A stretch of 15,738 nt of DNA from assembly GCA_002316595.1 (NCBI GenBank), contig DCDV01000002.1:15754-31491 (forward strand). The letters run 5' to 3'. The translations under genes and the position numbers were made by a program. Of the stretch, positions 1 through 7,862 are shown in pieces. The stretch is from Mageeibacillus sp. UBA1046 (GTDB lineage Bacteria > Bacillota > Clostridia > Saccharofermentanales > DTU023). Each line of letters opens with the position of its first letter. Position 1 is the first letter of the stretch. The notes below the pieces were generated by a model. The model made no database searches and was not told the origin of the DNA. It saw only the letters and a program-made list of their open reading frames with translations.

Positions 1-1908
1 TGCTCTTTCCTTGACAATGTCCAGCGGCATATAATGTTCTGCAAAAAGGCTTGCGCCAAAGTAGAGGGACGTCACCAAAATGATGCCGGCAATCATGCTT
101 TGCAACTGGTAAGATTTTGAAGCATATTGGCGCTGAAAAGGTACAATTTTGTATTCGTCAGGCTCTATTTGTCTGAGCCTGGCTTGTCTCGGCAAAGACG
201 AAGCATAATAACCGGGGCTGTCTTTAAATATATCATCATAAGCCAGCATGGCGGTAAAAATCAGCAGCACGCCCGTGCCGTAATGATATTGAAAATTGAT
301 ATTGTGCTGATAATAATAATCAGGTAACAGATTCATGATAAGCCAGGGTGCTATTAAAATATAATCAATATGAAGGCGCCTAAGCATCGGTAAGAATGCC
401 AAAGGAGCCAGCATGGATAAAACATAAGCCATTTTATCGGTCGTGAATATCCTTGTAATCGCGTACGCAGGATGCAAGATGACAGTAAGAACAACTCCTG
501 ATAACCCGTATTCCGGCCAGGCCATCAGATTTGAATAGCGACTTTCCATCGCTCCGACTCCCCTGGTATTGAGCCAATACAAGGCCAGTGCAAACCAGAT
601 CAGGGCGACCAGAATCATAATTGCTCCGTGCTTTTTGTTCGCCCGTCGAGACAATAACATCCACAATGCAATAAATACTATATACAAAGAGGCATCTTCT
701 TTTACCGCCAAAACAAGAAAAGTAAATATAAAGGTGCCGACTGCTTGTTTCTTAAGGACAAAATATAAAAGCCACAGCAACAAAGGGGCTAAAAAGCAAT
801 TCTCATGCAGATCATACTGGCTGCTGCCGATCAGGGCAGGATAGGTTAGATACAGCAAAGAAAATATTACAGATCTGCGCTGCGGCCAGCCTAATAGCCT
901 GGTGATGAGAATTAGCGGAAACACTCCCGAAGCAACGATGACAACCTGAGCTATTTGCAGTGCAATAGTGCTTCTGGTCAGATAATAAAGAGGCAATAAC
1001 AAATAATATATCGGTGAAATATGAACCGAAAAGTGGCTCATTTCATAGCTGCGTTCCAAGGTTGTTGTTGGCAGCCCGCTCGTAGACATGTTGTGAAACA
1101 TTTGCGCAAAAATTCCGAAATCATAGGTAAAGGTTTCTAAGCAATAGGTTCTGACAAACATCAGGTATCCGACCAGGAAAATATGCAAAATAAAAGCTGT
1201 CAAAACAATAATGTACATCCTGTCAGCACTCTTTTGTAATCGCAGCGGCCTCTTCAATATGTTTACATCAGGAAAAAGCTGGGCAGCAATAACTCCTGCC
1301 AGAGCGCCCTGAACGGCTAATATCAAAACCAGTAGAATCTTTCTTAGTAAGTCTATGTCAGAACTTAGAGAAGCGAGAGAAAAATGCAGCAGACCTTCTA
1401 TTAAGACCAGCAGCAAGAAGAGCAGGCCAACTGCATAGAGAAATAGGGATATATAATGAAAGACTTTCTGCTCAATTACCTCTAGCGAATAATATCTGGT
1501 TGATACAAGCGCCGGAAGTGAAAAAATTATTAATCCCAGAGAAAAAGCAATTGCAGATTGTCCCTGATTCATCAGAGTAGTAATGTACCAGAGGTGGAAA
1601 AGAAATATCCATAAGGATAAAAGAAAAAACAGTTTCGCCAAATTGAGTTTGGTCTTTGCTGCAGAAGGGATTAGGAGAATGAGCGCCATGGCCAGCAGAG
1701 CTGCTCCTAAGCCGATCAAATAATAGTAAGGAGATATAAGTCTTACGAAGTCCAAGGAGAGAATTTGAAGATCGCCGCGATTTAAGACCAGATTGTTGAT
1801 TACACTCGTTATAAGCCAGACTGAGATAAAGATATATAAAAACAACTGCAGGCGCAGTCGGTTTTTACCTTTAGTCGTCTTCCCTGCCGGCGCAGCGCTA
1901 TCTGACAT
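1..1908 (-). CDS. DUF2079 family multi-spanning membrane protein (3' end beyond window)
   Basis: I translated this frame by hand: 636 codons without a stop from ATG at 1908 to the window edge, so the C-terminus is missing. The start is set by AAGGAG five bases upstream. The protein is very hydrophobic, with about six membrane segments in residues 20-215, a basic loop, and further segments from 230 onward. The family assignment rests on YDFGIFAQ (262-269), SHFSVHISPIYYLLLPLYYL (291-310), YDLHEN (365-370), KEDASLYI (403-410) and a later YQHNINFQYHYGTG; these match the His/Asp-rich conserved blocks of DUF2079 (COG3463). That family resembles GT-C membrane glycosyltransferases, but its reaction is not established, so an envelope-glycan role is only inference. 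The roughly 215-residue N-terminal membrane region precedes the usual family core. It follows the PBP gene across a tandem-repeat spacer and is probably cotranscribed. Confidence 0.85.
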   Translation of the reverse strand, partial: MSDSAAPAGKTTKGKNRLRLQLFLYIFISVWLITSVINNLVLNRGDLQILSLDFVRLISPYYYLIGLGAALLAMALILLIPSAAKTKLNLAKLFFLLSLWIFLFHLWYITTLMNQGQSAIAFSLGLIIFSLPALVSTRYYSLEVIEQKVFHYISLFLYAVGLLFLLLVLIEGLLHFSLASLSSDIDLLRKILLVLILAVQGALAGVIAAQLFPDVNILKRPLRLQKSADRMYIIVLTAFILHIFLVGYLMFVRTYCLETFTYDFGIFAQMFHNMSTSGLPTTTLERSYEMSHFSVHISPIYYLLLPLYYLTRSTIALQIAQVVIVASGVFPLILITRLLGWPQRRSVIFSLLYLTYPALIGSSQYDLHENCFLAPLLLWLLYFVLKKQAVGTFIFTFLVLAVKEDASLYIVFIALWMLLSRRANKKHGAIMILVALIWFALALYWLNTRGVGAMESRYSNLMAWPEYGLSGVVLTVILHPAYAITRIFTTDKMAYVLSMLAPLAFLPMLRRLHIDYILIAPWLIMNLLPDYYYQHNINFQYHYGTGVLLIFTAMLAYDDIFKDSPGYYASSLPRQARLRQIEPDEYKIVPFQRQYASKSYQLQSMIAGIILVTSLYFGASLFAEHYMPLDIVKERA

Positions 1909-1910
1909 TA

Positions 1911-2057
1911 TTACTCCTTTTTATGGGCTTAAAAAACAGTTACTCCTTTTATGGAACCTGGTTAACAGTTACTCCGTTTTACAGGCTTGAAAAACAGTTA
2001 CTCCGTTCTATGAGACTAGGTTAACAGTTACTCCTTATTATGGGACTTGGTAAACAC
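1911..2057 (-). repeat. Five tandem 29-30 bp units carrying SD-like GGAGTAA
   Basis: Units read on the plus strand, each beginning TTACTCC: 1911-1939, 1940-1968, 1969-1997, 1998-2027 and 2028-2057. On the minus strand each ends in GGAGTAA. Units alternate: 1 and 3 share TTTTT plus AAGCC, while 2 and 4 share GTTAACC, giving a dimer of about 59 bp. Unit 5 overlaps the last PBP codons (Val-Tyr-Gln-Val-Pro and tandem TAATAA stops) and is closest to the GTTAACC type. Unit 1 supplies the ribosome-binding site of the DUF2079 gene. The array therefore looks like local amplification of the junction between PBP 3' end and ribosome-binding site. Units are contiguous with no unique spacers, and no start codon or small ORF lies between them. 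Confidence 0.85.
1914..1919 (-). promoter_or_regulatory. Shine-Dalgarno of the DUF2079 gene
   Basis: On the minus strand AAGGAG is followed by TAATA and then ATG at 1908. It fixes the start of the membrane-protein gene. The same AGGAGTAA or CGGAGTAA element recurs in each upstream repeat unit, so this is the functional copy nearest the start codon. Confidence 0.75.
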
Positions 2058-4104
2058 CGTCTGCATATATGCTGTCCATCAGTTCTCCCCACAATGAAAA
2101 CGCTGATTCGTTACCTTCCAGTCTTTGCATATCCTGCATCTGCGTAGCCAAAATCAAAGTCGGATTGTCATTATCAAAACCAACGAACCAAGTATCAATC
2201 ACTTCCTTTTCTAACTCTTCATCCCAGCCACGCTGTACCGTACCGGACTTACCGGCAAAATTCGCATATGGACGGTTAACCCTGTTTGCATGGGTCGTCT
2301 CAACACTTGCGCGCATAGCCCTTCTCAATAAAAGCAGATTATCGGGGGCGCTGATGTTTTCTTTCCAGACTGTTCCCTCGTGACCTTTTACAATATGCGG
2401 TTCAAATATGATGCCCCCATTTACCAAAGCCGAATAGATCGCTGCCAGATGCACTTGAGTAATTAACAGTTCACCTTGGCCATAAGCTGTATCTGCCATC
2501 AAGACCTCGGTACCAAGTTCACCGCTGTTAGTAATCTGCGATCTGTAAAAAGGATATTCAGAGGGTACATTCTCATTCAAGCCAAGCTTTTGTAATTCAT
2601 CGTAGAACACACTGATGCCCATATCCGTCACAAGCTGGGCAAAAAATATATTGTCCGAAATAGACAAGGCGCTGATAAGGTCCTGAGGTTCATCTTTCAC
2701 AACCAGCCGCGACACATAATATCCGCCCCAGGATGAATTGTTTTGCCAGTTTTTACCGGTAATAGTCTTGATTGTGGATTCTGAAAGAACACCGCTGTTA
2801 AAGGCTGCAATAGAAGTTGCAATTTTAAATGTTGAACCCGGTGGATATCTTAATTGAAATCTATTCAGCAAGGGAATACGCGGATCATCAACCAGAGCCT
2901 GATATTCACTGTTGCTGATGCCGGCGGACATGGAATTCGGGCTGAAAGACGGCGTGCTGACCAAGGCAAGGATATCTCCGCTTGCCGGATCTATCGCTGT
3001 AGTGGCAGCAGTATGATCCTTAGCGACTTCATATATTTTCTGCTGCAGTCCTGCATCTAAGGTCAAATAAATATTTTCTCCCGGTATAGCAGGAGTCTCG
3101 AAGATAACTTCATTATCCCCTCCGGTAAAACTGATTCTCACCCCTCTGGTTGGATGCAATTTTTGCTCAAAATGAGCTTCTAAGCCTCTTTTCCCTTCAA
3201 TATCCCCGGACCGATAAAGCTCATGTTTCGGATCATCATCACCCTCAAAAGATACTCCTGCCGCATAGCCAATAAGATGAGCAAAGGCGTCATCATAAGG
3301 ATAAATCCGTGCTTTTGCCGTACGGACGGATAAGCCATATTCTGAAAAATGAGATATTTGATCCGGAGTGTATGAACTCTTAACCTGTAAAGGCACGAAC
3401 ATGTTGTCTTTGATCCAGGATTGACTCATATTTTTTTCAACTTCTTCTACCGGCATGTCAAGCAAAGCAGCCACTTCATCATGTTTAGTCAGATCATAGA
3501 CTCCGGAAACCGCACCCACCTGCTGCTTCAGGCCGTCAACTGCTAATTCCCTGCCGCTGCGGTCATATATCGTGCCCCTGGGGGCCTGTAATGTTTCCAC
3601 GACAATATCATTATTAGCGGTCAAACCGGGAAATATCGTTGACGGAGTCCATTCCAATTCCCAGCGATCAAGTTTTTCATTTAGTATGAAAGTCAAGGTC
3701 AGCGGACGCTCAATAGGACCATAATCAGTAACAAGACTCATTACCATTTCATAGACTTGAATTTTCTTGTCTGAGAGAATATCGAGAAGAACTATGCTAC
3801 GAAAATTAATCTGCTGAACTCCAAGTCTCTTATCAATATCTTGTTGACGAGTGATGATTTGATCATCCCCGTAGCTGCTTAAGGATTCAGCGGTAATATA
3901 ATTTTTCAGCAAGGTGTTTTCGCGATTGGAGACAAGTTTAAGTATTTGATCTATCTGGTCTTCCCGGGAAAGACTTTCTGTAGTCTCATTTACAGAATCC
4001 TGATTGTCCCAGCCTACATCAATTATCTCTGAGCTATTACATGATGAAATAAGCATCAAGCTGATTATCATAAAGATAATCAGCCGGGCAGTTCTCCTAG
4101 ACAT
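2038..4104 (-). CDS. Class B penicillin-binding protein, MecA/PbpC-like lipoprotein transpeptidase
   Basis: Cell-wall D,D-transpeptidase of 688 residues that cross-links peptidoglycan outside the membrane. The N-terminus has a basic Arg-Arg stretch, a hydrophobic segment (8-19) and a lipobox-like Ile-Ser-Ser-Cys with Cys22, predicting a lipoprotein anchor. Residues about 47-160 fit the MecA N-terminal NTF2-like domain. APRGTIYDRSGRELA (174-188) opens the PBP dimer domain. The transpeptidase domain carries all three motifs: SxxK as Ser424-Thr-Phe-Lys427, SxN as Ser483-Asp-Asn485, and Lys619-Ser-Gly-Thr. It therefore appears active. Architecture resembles B. subtilis PbpC and staphylococcal MecA rather than the core divisome PBP2B. 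The ATG directly abuts the TAA of the coiled-coil gene (TAAATG), suggesting translational coupling. Its 3' end forms the last unit of the downstream tandem repeat. Beta-lactam affinity cannot be judged from sequence. Confidence 0.93.
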   Translation of the reverse strand: MSRRTARLIIFMIISLMLISSCNSSEIIDVGWDNQDSVNETTESLSREDQIDQILKLVSNRENTLLKNYITAESLSSYGDDQIITRQQDIDKRLGVQQINFRSIVLLDILSDKKIQVYEMVMSLVTDYGPIERPLTLTFILNEKLDRWELEWTPSTIFPGLTANNDIVVETLQAPRGTIYDRSGRELAVDGLKQQVGAVSGVYDLTKHDEVAALLDMPVEEVEKNMSQSWIKDNMFVPLQVKSSYTPDQISHFSEYGLSVRTAKARIYPYDDAFAHLIGYAAGVSFEGDDDPKHELYRSGDIEGKRGLEAHFEQKLHPTRGVRISFTGGDNEVIFETPAIPGENIYLTLDAGLQQKIYEVAKDHTAATTAIDPASGDILALVSTPSFSPNSMSAGISNSEYQALVDDPRIPLLNRFQLRYPPGSTFKIATSIAAFNSGVLSESTIKTITGKNWQNNSSWGGYYVSRLVVKDEPQDLISALSISDNIFFAQLVTDMGISVFYDELQKLGLNENVPSEYPFYRSQITNSGELGTEVLMADTAYGQGELLITQVHLAAIYSALVNGGIIFEPHIVKGHEGTVWKENISAPDNLLLLRRAMRASVETTHANRVNRPYANFAGKSGTVQRGWDEELEKEVIDTWFVGFDNDNPTLILATQMQDMQRLEGNESAFSLWGELMDSIYADGVYQVP

Positions 4105-4617
4105 TTACTCAAGCTCTTCCCTATTCTTGGCGACAAAAGATTGAATCTGTGCCAATTGGTCCTGTAAATCCGTCAAAATATCACGTGTGTACTTAATTGC
4201 GCTGTTTCGGATATCTGTGCTTTGTCTGGTAGCGTCCTCAATTAGAATCGTAGCTTCTTCTCTCGCCTTGATTGTAATTTCATGTTCGTCAATCATGCGT
4301 GCCATTTGAGCCTGTGCATCACGCATTATGCTGTCTGCTTCTTTTCTGGCTTCAGCAATCATCTGTCTATTCTGGTCAAGCAGCCATTTGGCCTGCCTTA
4401 ATTCATCAGGCAGCCCCTCTCGAACCATGCGCACTAAAAACAGCATTTCTTCTTTTTCAACCAGACATTTATCACTCAAAGGCATTATCCTGGCATGAGT
4501 TAAAGTGGCTTCCATTCGGTCAAGCAAAGTATCTACGCTTTGTTCTCCGGTGCGAGGCGCCGCAGCGCGTCGGGGTCTTATTTCATCGTGTTGTAGGTCG
4601 TTTTCGTTTGGATTCAT
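4105..4617 (-). CDS. Coiled-coil protein, DivIVA / ATPase subunit B-like
   Basis: Small hydrophilic protein of 170 residues with no signal peptide or membrane segment. Residues 1-25 are polar and probably disordered. From about 27 to the end it is almost continuous charged helix, with Ala/Glu/Lys/Arg/Gln-rich heptad-like stretches at 72-112 and 114-168. This pattern commonly draws DivIVA-like or ATP synthase subunit b/E-like annotations in clostridia, where such a gene may sit beside coaD; those names describe the coiled coil rather than a proven role. The start is supported by GGAGG eight bases upstream of ATG. It lies 61 bp after coaD and is immediately followed by the PBP gene. A cytoplasmic scaffolding role tied to envelope growth is inference from position only. 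Confidence 0.7.
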   Translation of the reverse strand: MNPNENDLQHDEIRPRRAAAPRTGEQSVDTLLDRMEATLTHARIMPLSDKCLVEKEEMLFLVRMVREGLPDELRQAKWLLDQNRQMIAEARKEADSIMRDAQAQMARMIDEHEITIKAREEATILIEDATRQSTDIRNSAIKYTRDILTDLQDQLAQIQSFVAKNREELE

Positions 4618-4631
4618 TTCTTTTCCTCCGT

Positions 4632-4649
4632 TTTCAGCAATTTCTGAAA
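4632..4649 (-). other. Short stem-loop just upstream of the coiled-coil gene RBS
   Basis: TTTCAG and CTGAAA form a 6-bp perfect inverted repeat with a 6-base loop, ending a few bases before the GGAGG site. It has no T-run on the minus strand, so it is not an intrinsic terminator. It could protect or space a transcript, but no function is shown. Confidence 0.35.
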
Positions 4650-4678
4650 GGGAATATGATTATATTTATTGTCAATTT

Positions 4679-5161
4679 CTATATGTAAGCAAATTTGCGC
4701 TTAACAGCTGCAGCTACAGGGGGCGGGACCATCTTATCAATATCGCCTCTGTAGCCGGCAATTATTCTGACCGCAGAAGAACTGATATATGAATATTCCG
4801 GAGACGTTGTAATAAAAATAGTCTCACAGTCCGGAAGCAACATATTATTCGTCAGCGCCATCGTACTTTCATAACTATAATCCAATTCGTTTCGAAGTCC
4901 GCGTATGATGGTCTTCACATCATTATTTGCACAATAATCCACCAATAGACCGGACCAGCTGTCGACTCGAATTTTGTTCTGATCAGCAATTACAGTGCGA
5001 ATCATTTTTTCTCGTTCTGCGATAGTAAACAGGGTTTTCTTGTCCTTGTTTTCCAAAACTAAAATAATCAGCTCTGCGCAAAGCTTTGATGCCCTCAAAG
5101 CAATATCAAGATGGCCGTAGGTAAACGGATCAAATGTTCCAGAAAATATAATTTTTTCCAC
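4679..5161 (-). CDS. coaD: Phosphopantetheine adenylyltransferase (CoaD)
   Basis: Cytosolic nucleotidyltransferase that transfers AMP from ATP to 4'-phosphopantetheine to give dephospho-CoA, the penultimate step of coenzyme A synthesis. At 160 residues it has the usual family length. The N-terminal GTFDPFTYGHLDI block (8-20) contains the nucleotidyltransferase TxGH signature (Thr14-Tyr-Gly-His17). IIRGLRNELDYSYE (85-98) and SYISSSAVR (124-132) match the conserved CoaD blocks; the usual ISST is ISSS here. The start is GTG, supported by AAGGTG six bases upstream and by the residues that follow it, which give the expected first strand. It follows rsmD, the very common bacterial rsmD-coaD pair, with a 50-bp spacer holding a weak hairpin. 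Confidence 0.96.
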   Translation of the reverse strand: MEKIIFSGTFDPFTYGHLDIALRASKLCAELIILVLENKDKKTLFTIAEREKMIRTVIADQNKIRVDSWSGLLVDYCANNDVKTIIRGLRNELDYSYESTMALTNNMLLPDCETIFITTSPEYSYISSSAVRIIAGYRGDIDKMVPPPVAAAVKRKFAYI

Positions 5162-5185
5162 TTAAGGCACCTTCGCGTCAGCGAC

Positions 5186-5213
5186 AAAAAGCCGTAATAG
5201 CTGTTATTACGCT
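5186..5213 (-). terminator. Weak terminator-like hairpin between rsmD and coaD
   Basis: On the minus strand CGTAATA-loop-TATTACG (7 bp, 5-base loop, extendable to AGC/GCT with one bulge) is followed by GGC and five T residues. The stem is A/T-rich and begins inside the rsmD stop codon. It may cause partial termination or set a processing point; full termination is unlikely because coaD follows closely with no evident promoter. Confidence 0.4.
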
Positions 5214-5766
5214 ATTTTCTCTTATAAAATGATAACATCGCACTGCCATAGTTACAACTCTGCAAATGTTCCAATACTGTTACAGCGTCAGGGGCTTTGA
5301 CTTTACTGTCATGCTCAAGAATTAGCAGTCCGTCCGACTTCATAATTTGGGCTAAAGGTACCTGTAATCTATAAAAGCTCTTCTCTGCCAGATCCCATGG
5401 CGGATCCATGTAGATAATGTCAAATTTTGCTCCTTCTTTTGAAAGTTTGGTTACCGCCCTCTCTGCAGACTGTCCTATTAAAGTCACATCCGCTGACATT
5501 TTCGTGCTGGCAATGTTTTGCCGGATGATATTTCTTGCCTTGCTTGACATCTCAACCAGAACTACAGGAGAAAACCCTCTGCTGGCCGCCTCTAATCCTA
5601 TTTGACCGCTGCCGGAGAATAAGTCAAGAAAAGATCCGCAAATCTGTTTGCTGAAAATTATAGAGAACAAAGCCTCCTTAGTGCGACCGGAAGTTGGTCT
5701 GAGTTTATCTTCCTGAAAACTGGCAAGCTTGAATCCTTTTGCTTTACCGCTTATGATGCGTGCCAT
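5212..5766 (-). CDS. rsmD: 16S rRNA (guanine-N2)-methyltransferase RsmD
   Basis: SAM-dependent methyltransferase that modifies G966 (E. coli numbering) of 16S rRNA in the small subunit. At 184 residues it has family length. The N-terminal ARIISGKAKG and RPTSGRTKEALF (23-34) are RsmD hallmarks. DLFSGSGQIGLEAASRG (48-64) is the SAM-binding motif I. The N6/N2 amino-methyltransferase motif is Asp121-Pro-Pro-Trp124, where DPPY/F is more common; Trp keeps an aromatic at the substrate-stacking position. The start is supported by GGAG about seven bases upstream. It begins 14 bp after the recG stop and precedes coaD. Confidence 0.95.
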   Translation of the reverse strand: MARIISGKAKGFKLASFQEDKLRPTSGRTKEALFSIIFSKQICGSFLDLFSGSGQIGLEAASRGFSPVVLVEMSSKARNIIRQNIASTKMSADVTLIGQSAERAVTKLSKEGAKFDIIYMDPPWDLAEKSFYRLQVPLAQIMKSDGLLILEHDSKVKAPDAVTVLEHLQSCNYGSAMLSFYKRK

Positions 5767-5780
5767 AAAAAAGCTCCATT

Positions 5781-7862
5781 CTAGAGAGTAGGCTCGAGAT
5801 TCATCTTTAGTCTTTCCGTTATAAACGGTAAGAGCCTTCTATTCTCTACACTCTCCAGTTCAGGGTCCGAATTCAGAATCTTCTCAGCTGCCTCGTTTGT
5901 CTTGAGAATCAGATCTCTGTCTTCATACAAATTTACAATCTTGAACTCCGGCAGCCCATGCTGCTTAATGCCGAAGAAATCTCCCGGACCTCTTAGTTTT
6001 AGATCTTCTTCCGCAATGATAAATCCATCATTACTGGAGCAAAGAGCCGTTAACCTATGTCTGGCTTTTGGATCATCAGTTTCACTCATAAGAACACAAA
6101 GACTCTCTTTGCTGCCTCTGCCAATTCTGCCTCTCAGCTGGTGTAATTGTGCTAAACCAAACCTCTCAGCATTCTCAATCACCATCATCGTCACATTAGG
6201 ATTATCCACGCCAACTTCTATGACAGTTGTGGTCACCAGTATATCTATTAAACCACTGTTAAAATCAGCCATAATTTTCGCTTTTGCCTTAGCACTCAGC
6301 TTGCCATGCAAAAGAGAAATATTTCTATCCGGAAATACTTTTTGTGACAAGTAATTATATACTCCGGTAGCAGATTCCAGGTCCTGCTGTGAACTATCCT
6401 CGATCATAGGACAAACAACGTATACCTGTTCATTATCATCTATCCTCTTCAGTAATAACTTCTCAACCCGGGGACGATCTTTCTCACGGGCAGTATAGGT
6501 AGCAACAGGAAGCCGGCCAGGCGGTTTTTCTTGAAGTAAAGTAATGTCCAGATCTCCGTAAATGATTAAAGCCAGTGTGCGGGGTATAGGCGTAGCAGAC
6601 ATGACAAGAGTATGAGGATAAAGTTCATTTCCGGAGAATTCTCCTAATCTTGCTCTTTGATCAACTCCAAAACGATGCTGTTCATCAGTAATACACAAAC
6701 CAAGATTTTTAAATTTTACTGTCTCTTCCAAGACTGCATGGGTGCCAATTAATATATTGATATTCCCCTCAATGAGCCCTGTCATGATAAGGTCACGTTC
6801 GCTCTTCTTCGTCTCACCTGTAAGCAGCGCCAGCTTAATATCCGTATCAGTAAACAAATTGTTGAGAGTATGAAAATGTTGCCTGGCCAATATTGACGTT
6901 GGCGCCATAAATACTGTCTGATAGCCGGACCAGACAGCATAAGCCATTGCATATGCTGCTATAACAGTTTTTCCTGAGCCTACATCTCCCTGAATCAATC
7001 GATTCATAGATTTTTTTCGCTTGAAGTCATTGCGTATATCCGCAATTGCTTGTTTTTGCGCTCCGGTCAGTTCGTAGGGGAGAGCTTGCACCCATTTCTG
7101 TAATTTTTCATTGACACCTTTTTCTTCTTTCATAATTGGTGAGACTATTTGGTTTTCATGCCTTATCTTGATTAATCTCAGTCCCATCTGGAGAAGAAAA
7201 AGCTCATCAAAACCGAGCCGCTCTTTAGCAATAGAGATATCTCGCTTCGTCTTAGGATAATGAATATGCTCGAGCGCATATTCCAGTGTGCACAATTTAT
7301 AATGCTTGCGCAGAGCACTTGGGAGCGGATCTGCCTGTGTATTCTTCAATGATTTCATGGCACGGGTAATAGCACGCCTCAAATCTAACTGCGACAATCC
7401 TTGTGTTAATGAATAAATCGGACGAAAAGAGAAATCGGCCGCCTCTTCTACCCTGACGTACATTGGATTTTGTAAGCTGGTCATTTTCCCTTTGCGGTTG
7501 ACCTGTCCATGAAAAACATAGGATGATCCTGCTTTCAGTGAATCTTTTATCCAGGGTTGATTGAACCAGACAGCTGTAATGAAAGAGCCATTTTGCTCCA
7601 GATTGGCTCTAATAATAGTCAGTCTCCCTTTGCACTGAACTGAGGGTACTCCAGATACTACGGCCTCAATCGTACTCCATTGACTATCTGCCACCTCAGC
7701 TACAGAGTCCCTTCCGCTCCAATCTTCATAGTCCCGAGGGAAATAATAGAGCAAATCCTGCATTGTATTTAAGCCAAGCTTATGAAAAAGCTTGGCTTTC
7801 TTCTCTCCTACCCCTGGCAGAAGTTGAATCATGGAGTCGGGGCTAGTAACATTCTTTGTCAT
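5781..7862 (-). CDS. recG: ATP-dependent DNA helicase RecG
   Basis: Superfamily 2 translocase that remodels stalled replication forks and branched DNA. With the ATG at 7862 it has 693 residues, close to the family norm. The N-terminal LLPGVGEKKAKLFHKLG is the RecG helix-hairpin start, followed by an OB-fold wedge domain. Helicase motifs in order: Walker A GDVGSGKT (292-299), THAVLEE, DEQHRFGV (393-400, the DEQH box typical of RecG), SATPIPRTLA (422-431), TTVIEVGVD, and QLRGRIGRG (575-583). EEDLKLRGPGDFFGIKQHG near the C-terminus is also characteristic. The start is uncertain: the frame is open to a TTG at 7889, with ATGs at 7871 and 7862. The last gives the smallest overlap with nth (20 bp) and the best N-terminal length, but none has a strong Shine-Dalgarno, consistent with coupling to nth translation. 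Confidence 0.95.
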   Translation of the reverse strand: MTKNVTSPDSMIQLLPGVGEKKAKLFHKLGLNTMQDLLYYFPRDYEDWSGRDSVAEVADSQWSTIEAVVSGVPSVQCKGRLTIIRANLEQNGSFITAVWFNQPWIKDSLKAGSSYVFHGQVNRKGKMTSLQNPMYVRVEEAADFSFRPIYSLTQGLSQLDLRRAITRAMKSLKNTQADPLPSALRKHYKLCTLEYALEHIHYPKTKRDISIAKERLGFDELFLLQMGLRLIKIRHENQIVSPIMKEEKGVNEKLQKWVQALPYELTGAQKQAIADIRNDFKRKKSMNRLIQGDVGSGKTVIAAYAMAYAVWSGYQTVFMAPTSILARQHFHTLNNLFTDTDIKLALLTGETKKSERDLIMTGLIEGNINILIGTHAVLEETVKFKNLGLCITDEQHRFGVDQRARLGEFSGNELYPHTLVMSATPIPRTLALIIYGDLDITLLQEKPPGRLPVATYTAREKDRPRVEKLLLKRIDDNEQVYVVCPMIEDSSQQDLESATGVYNYLSQKVFPDRNISLLHGKLSAKAKAKIMADFNSGLIDILVTTTVIEVGVDNPNVTMMVIENAERFGLAQLHQLRGRIGRGSKESLCVLMSETDDPKARHRLTALCSSNDGFIIAEEDLKLRGPGDFFGIKQHGLPEFKIVNLYEDRDLILKTNEAAEKILNSDPELESVENRRLLPFITERLKMNLEPTL

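Noticed and set aside
127..1990. Several plus-strand ORFs of 60-90 codons in the left 2 kb
   Set aside because: All lie opposite the continuous 636-codon DUF2079 frame, have no family features or ribosome sites, and are shadows.
1911..2057. CRISPR-like array
   Set aside because: Units are directly contiguous with no unique spacers, are imperfect, and contain ribosome-binding-site sequence.
4659..4675. Perfect TTGACA and perfect TATAAT on the minus strand before the coiled-coil gene
   Set aside because: They are only 5 bp apart instead of 16-18, and neither has a good partner at proper spacing, so they cannot form one sigma-A promoter.
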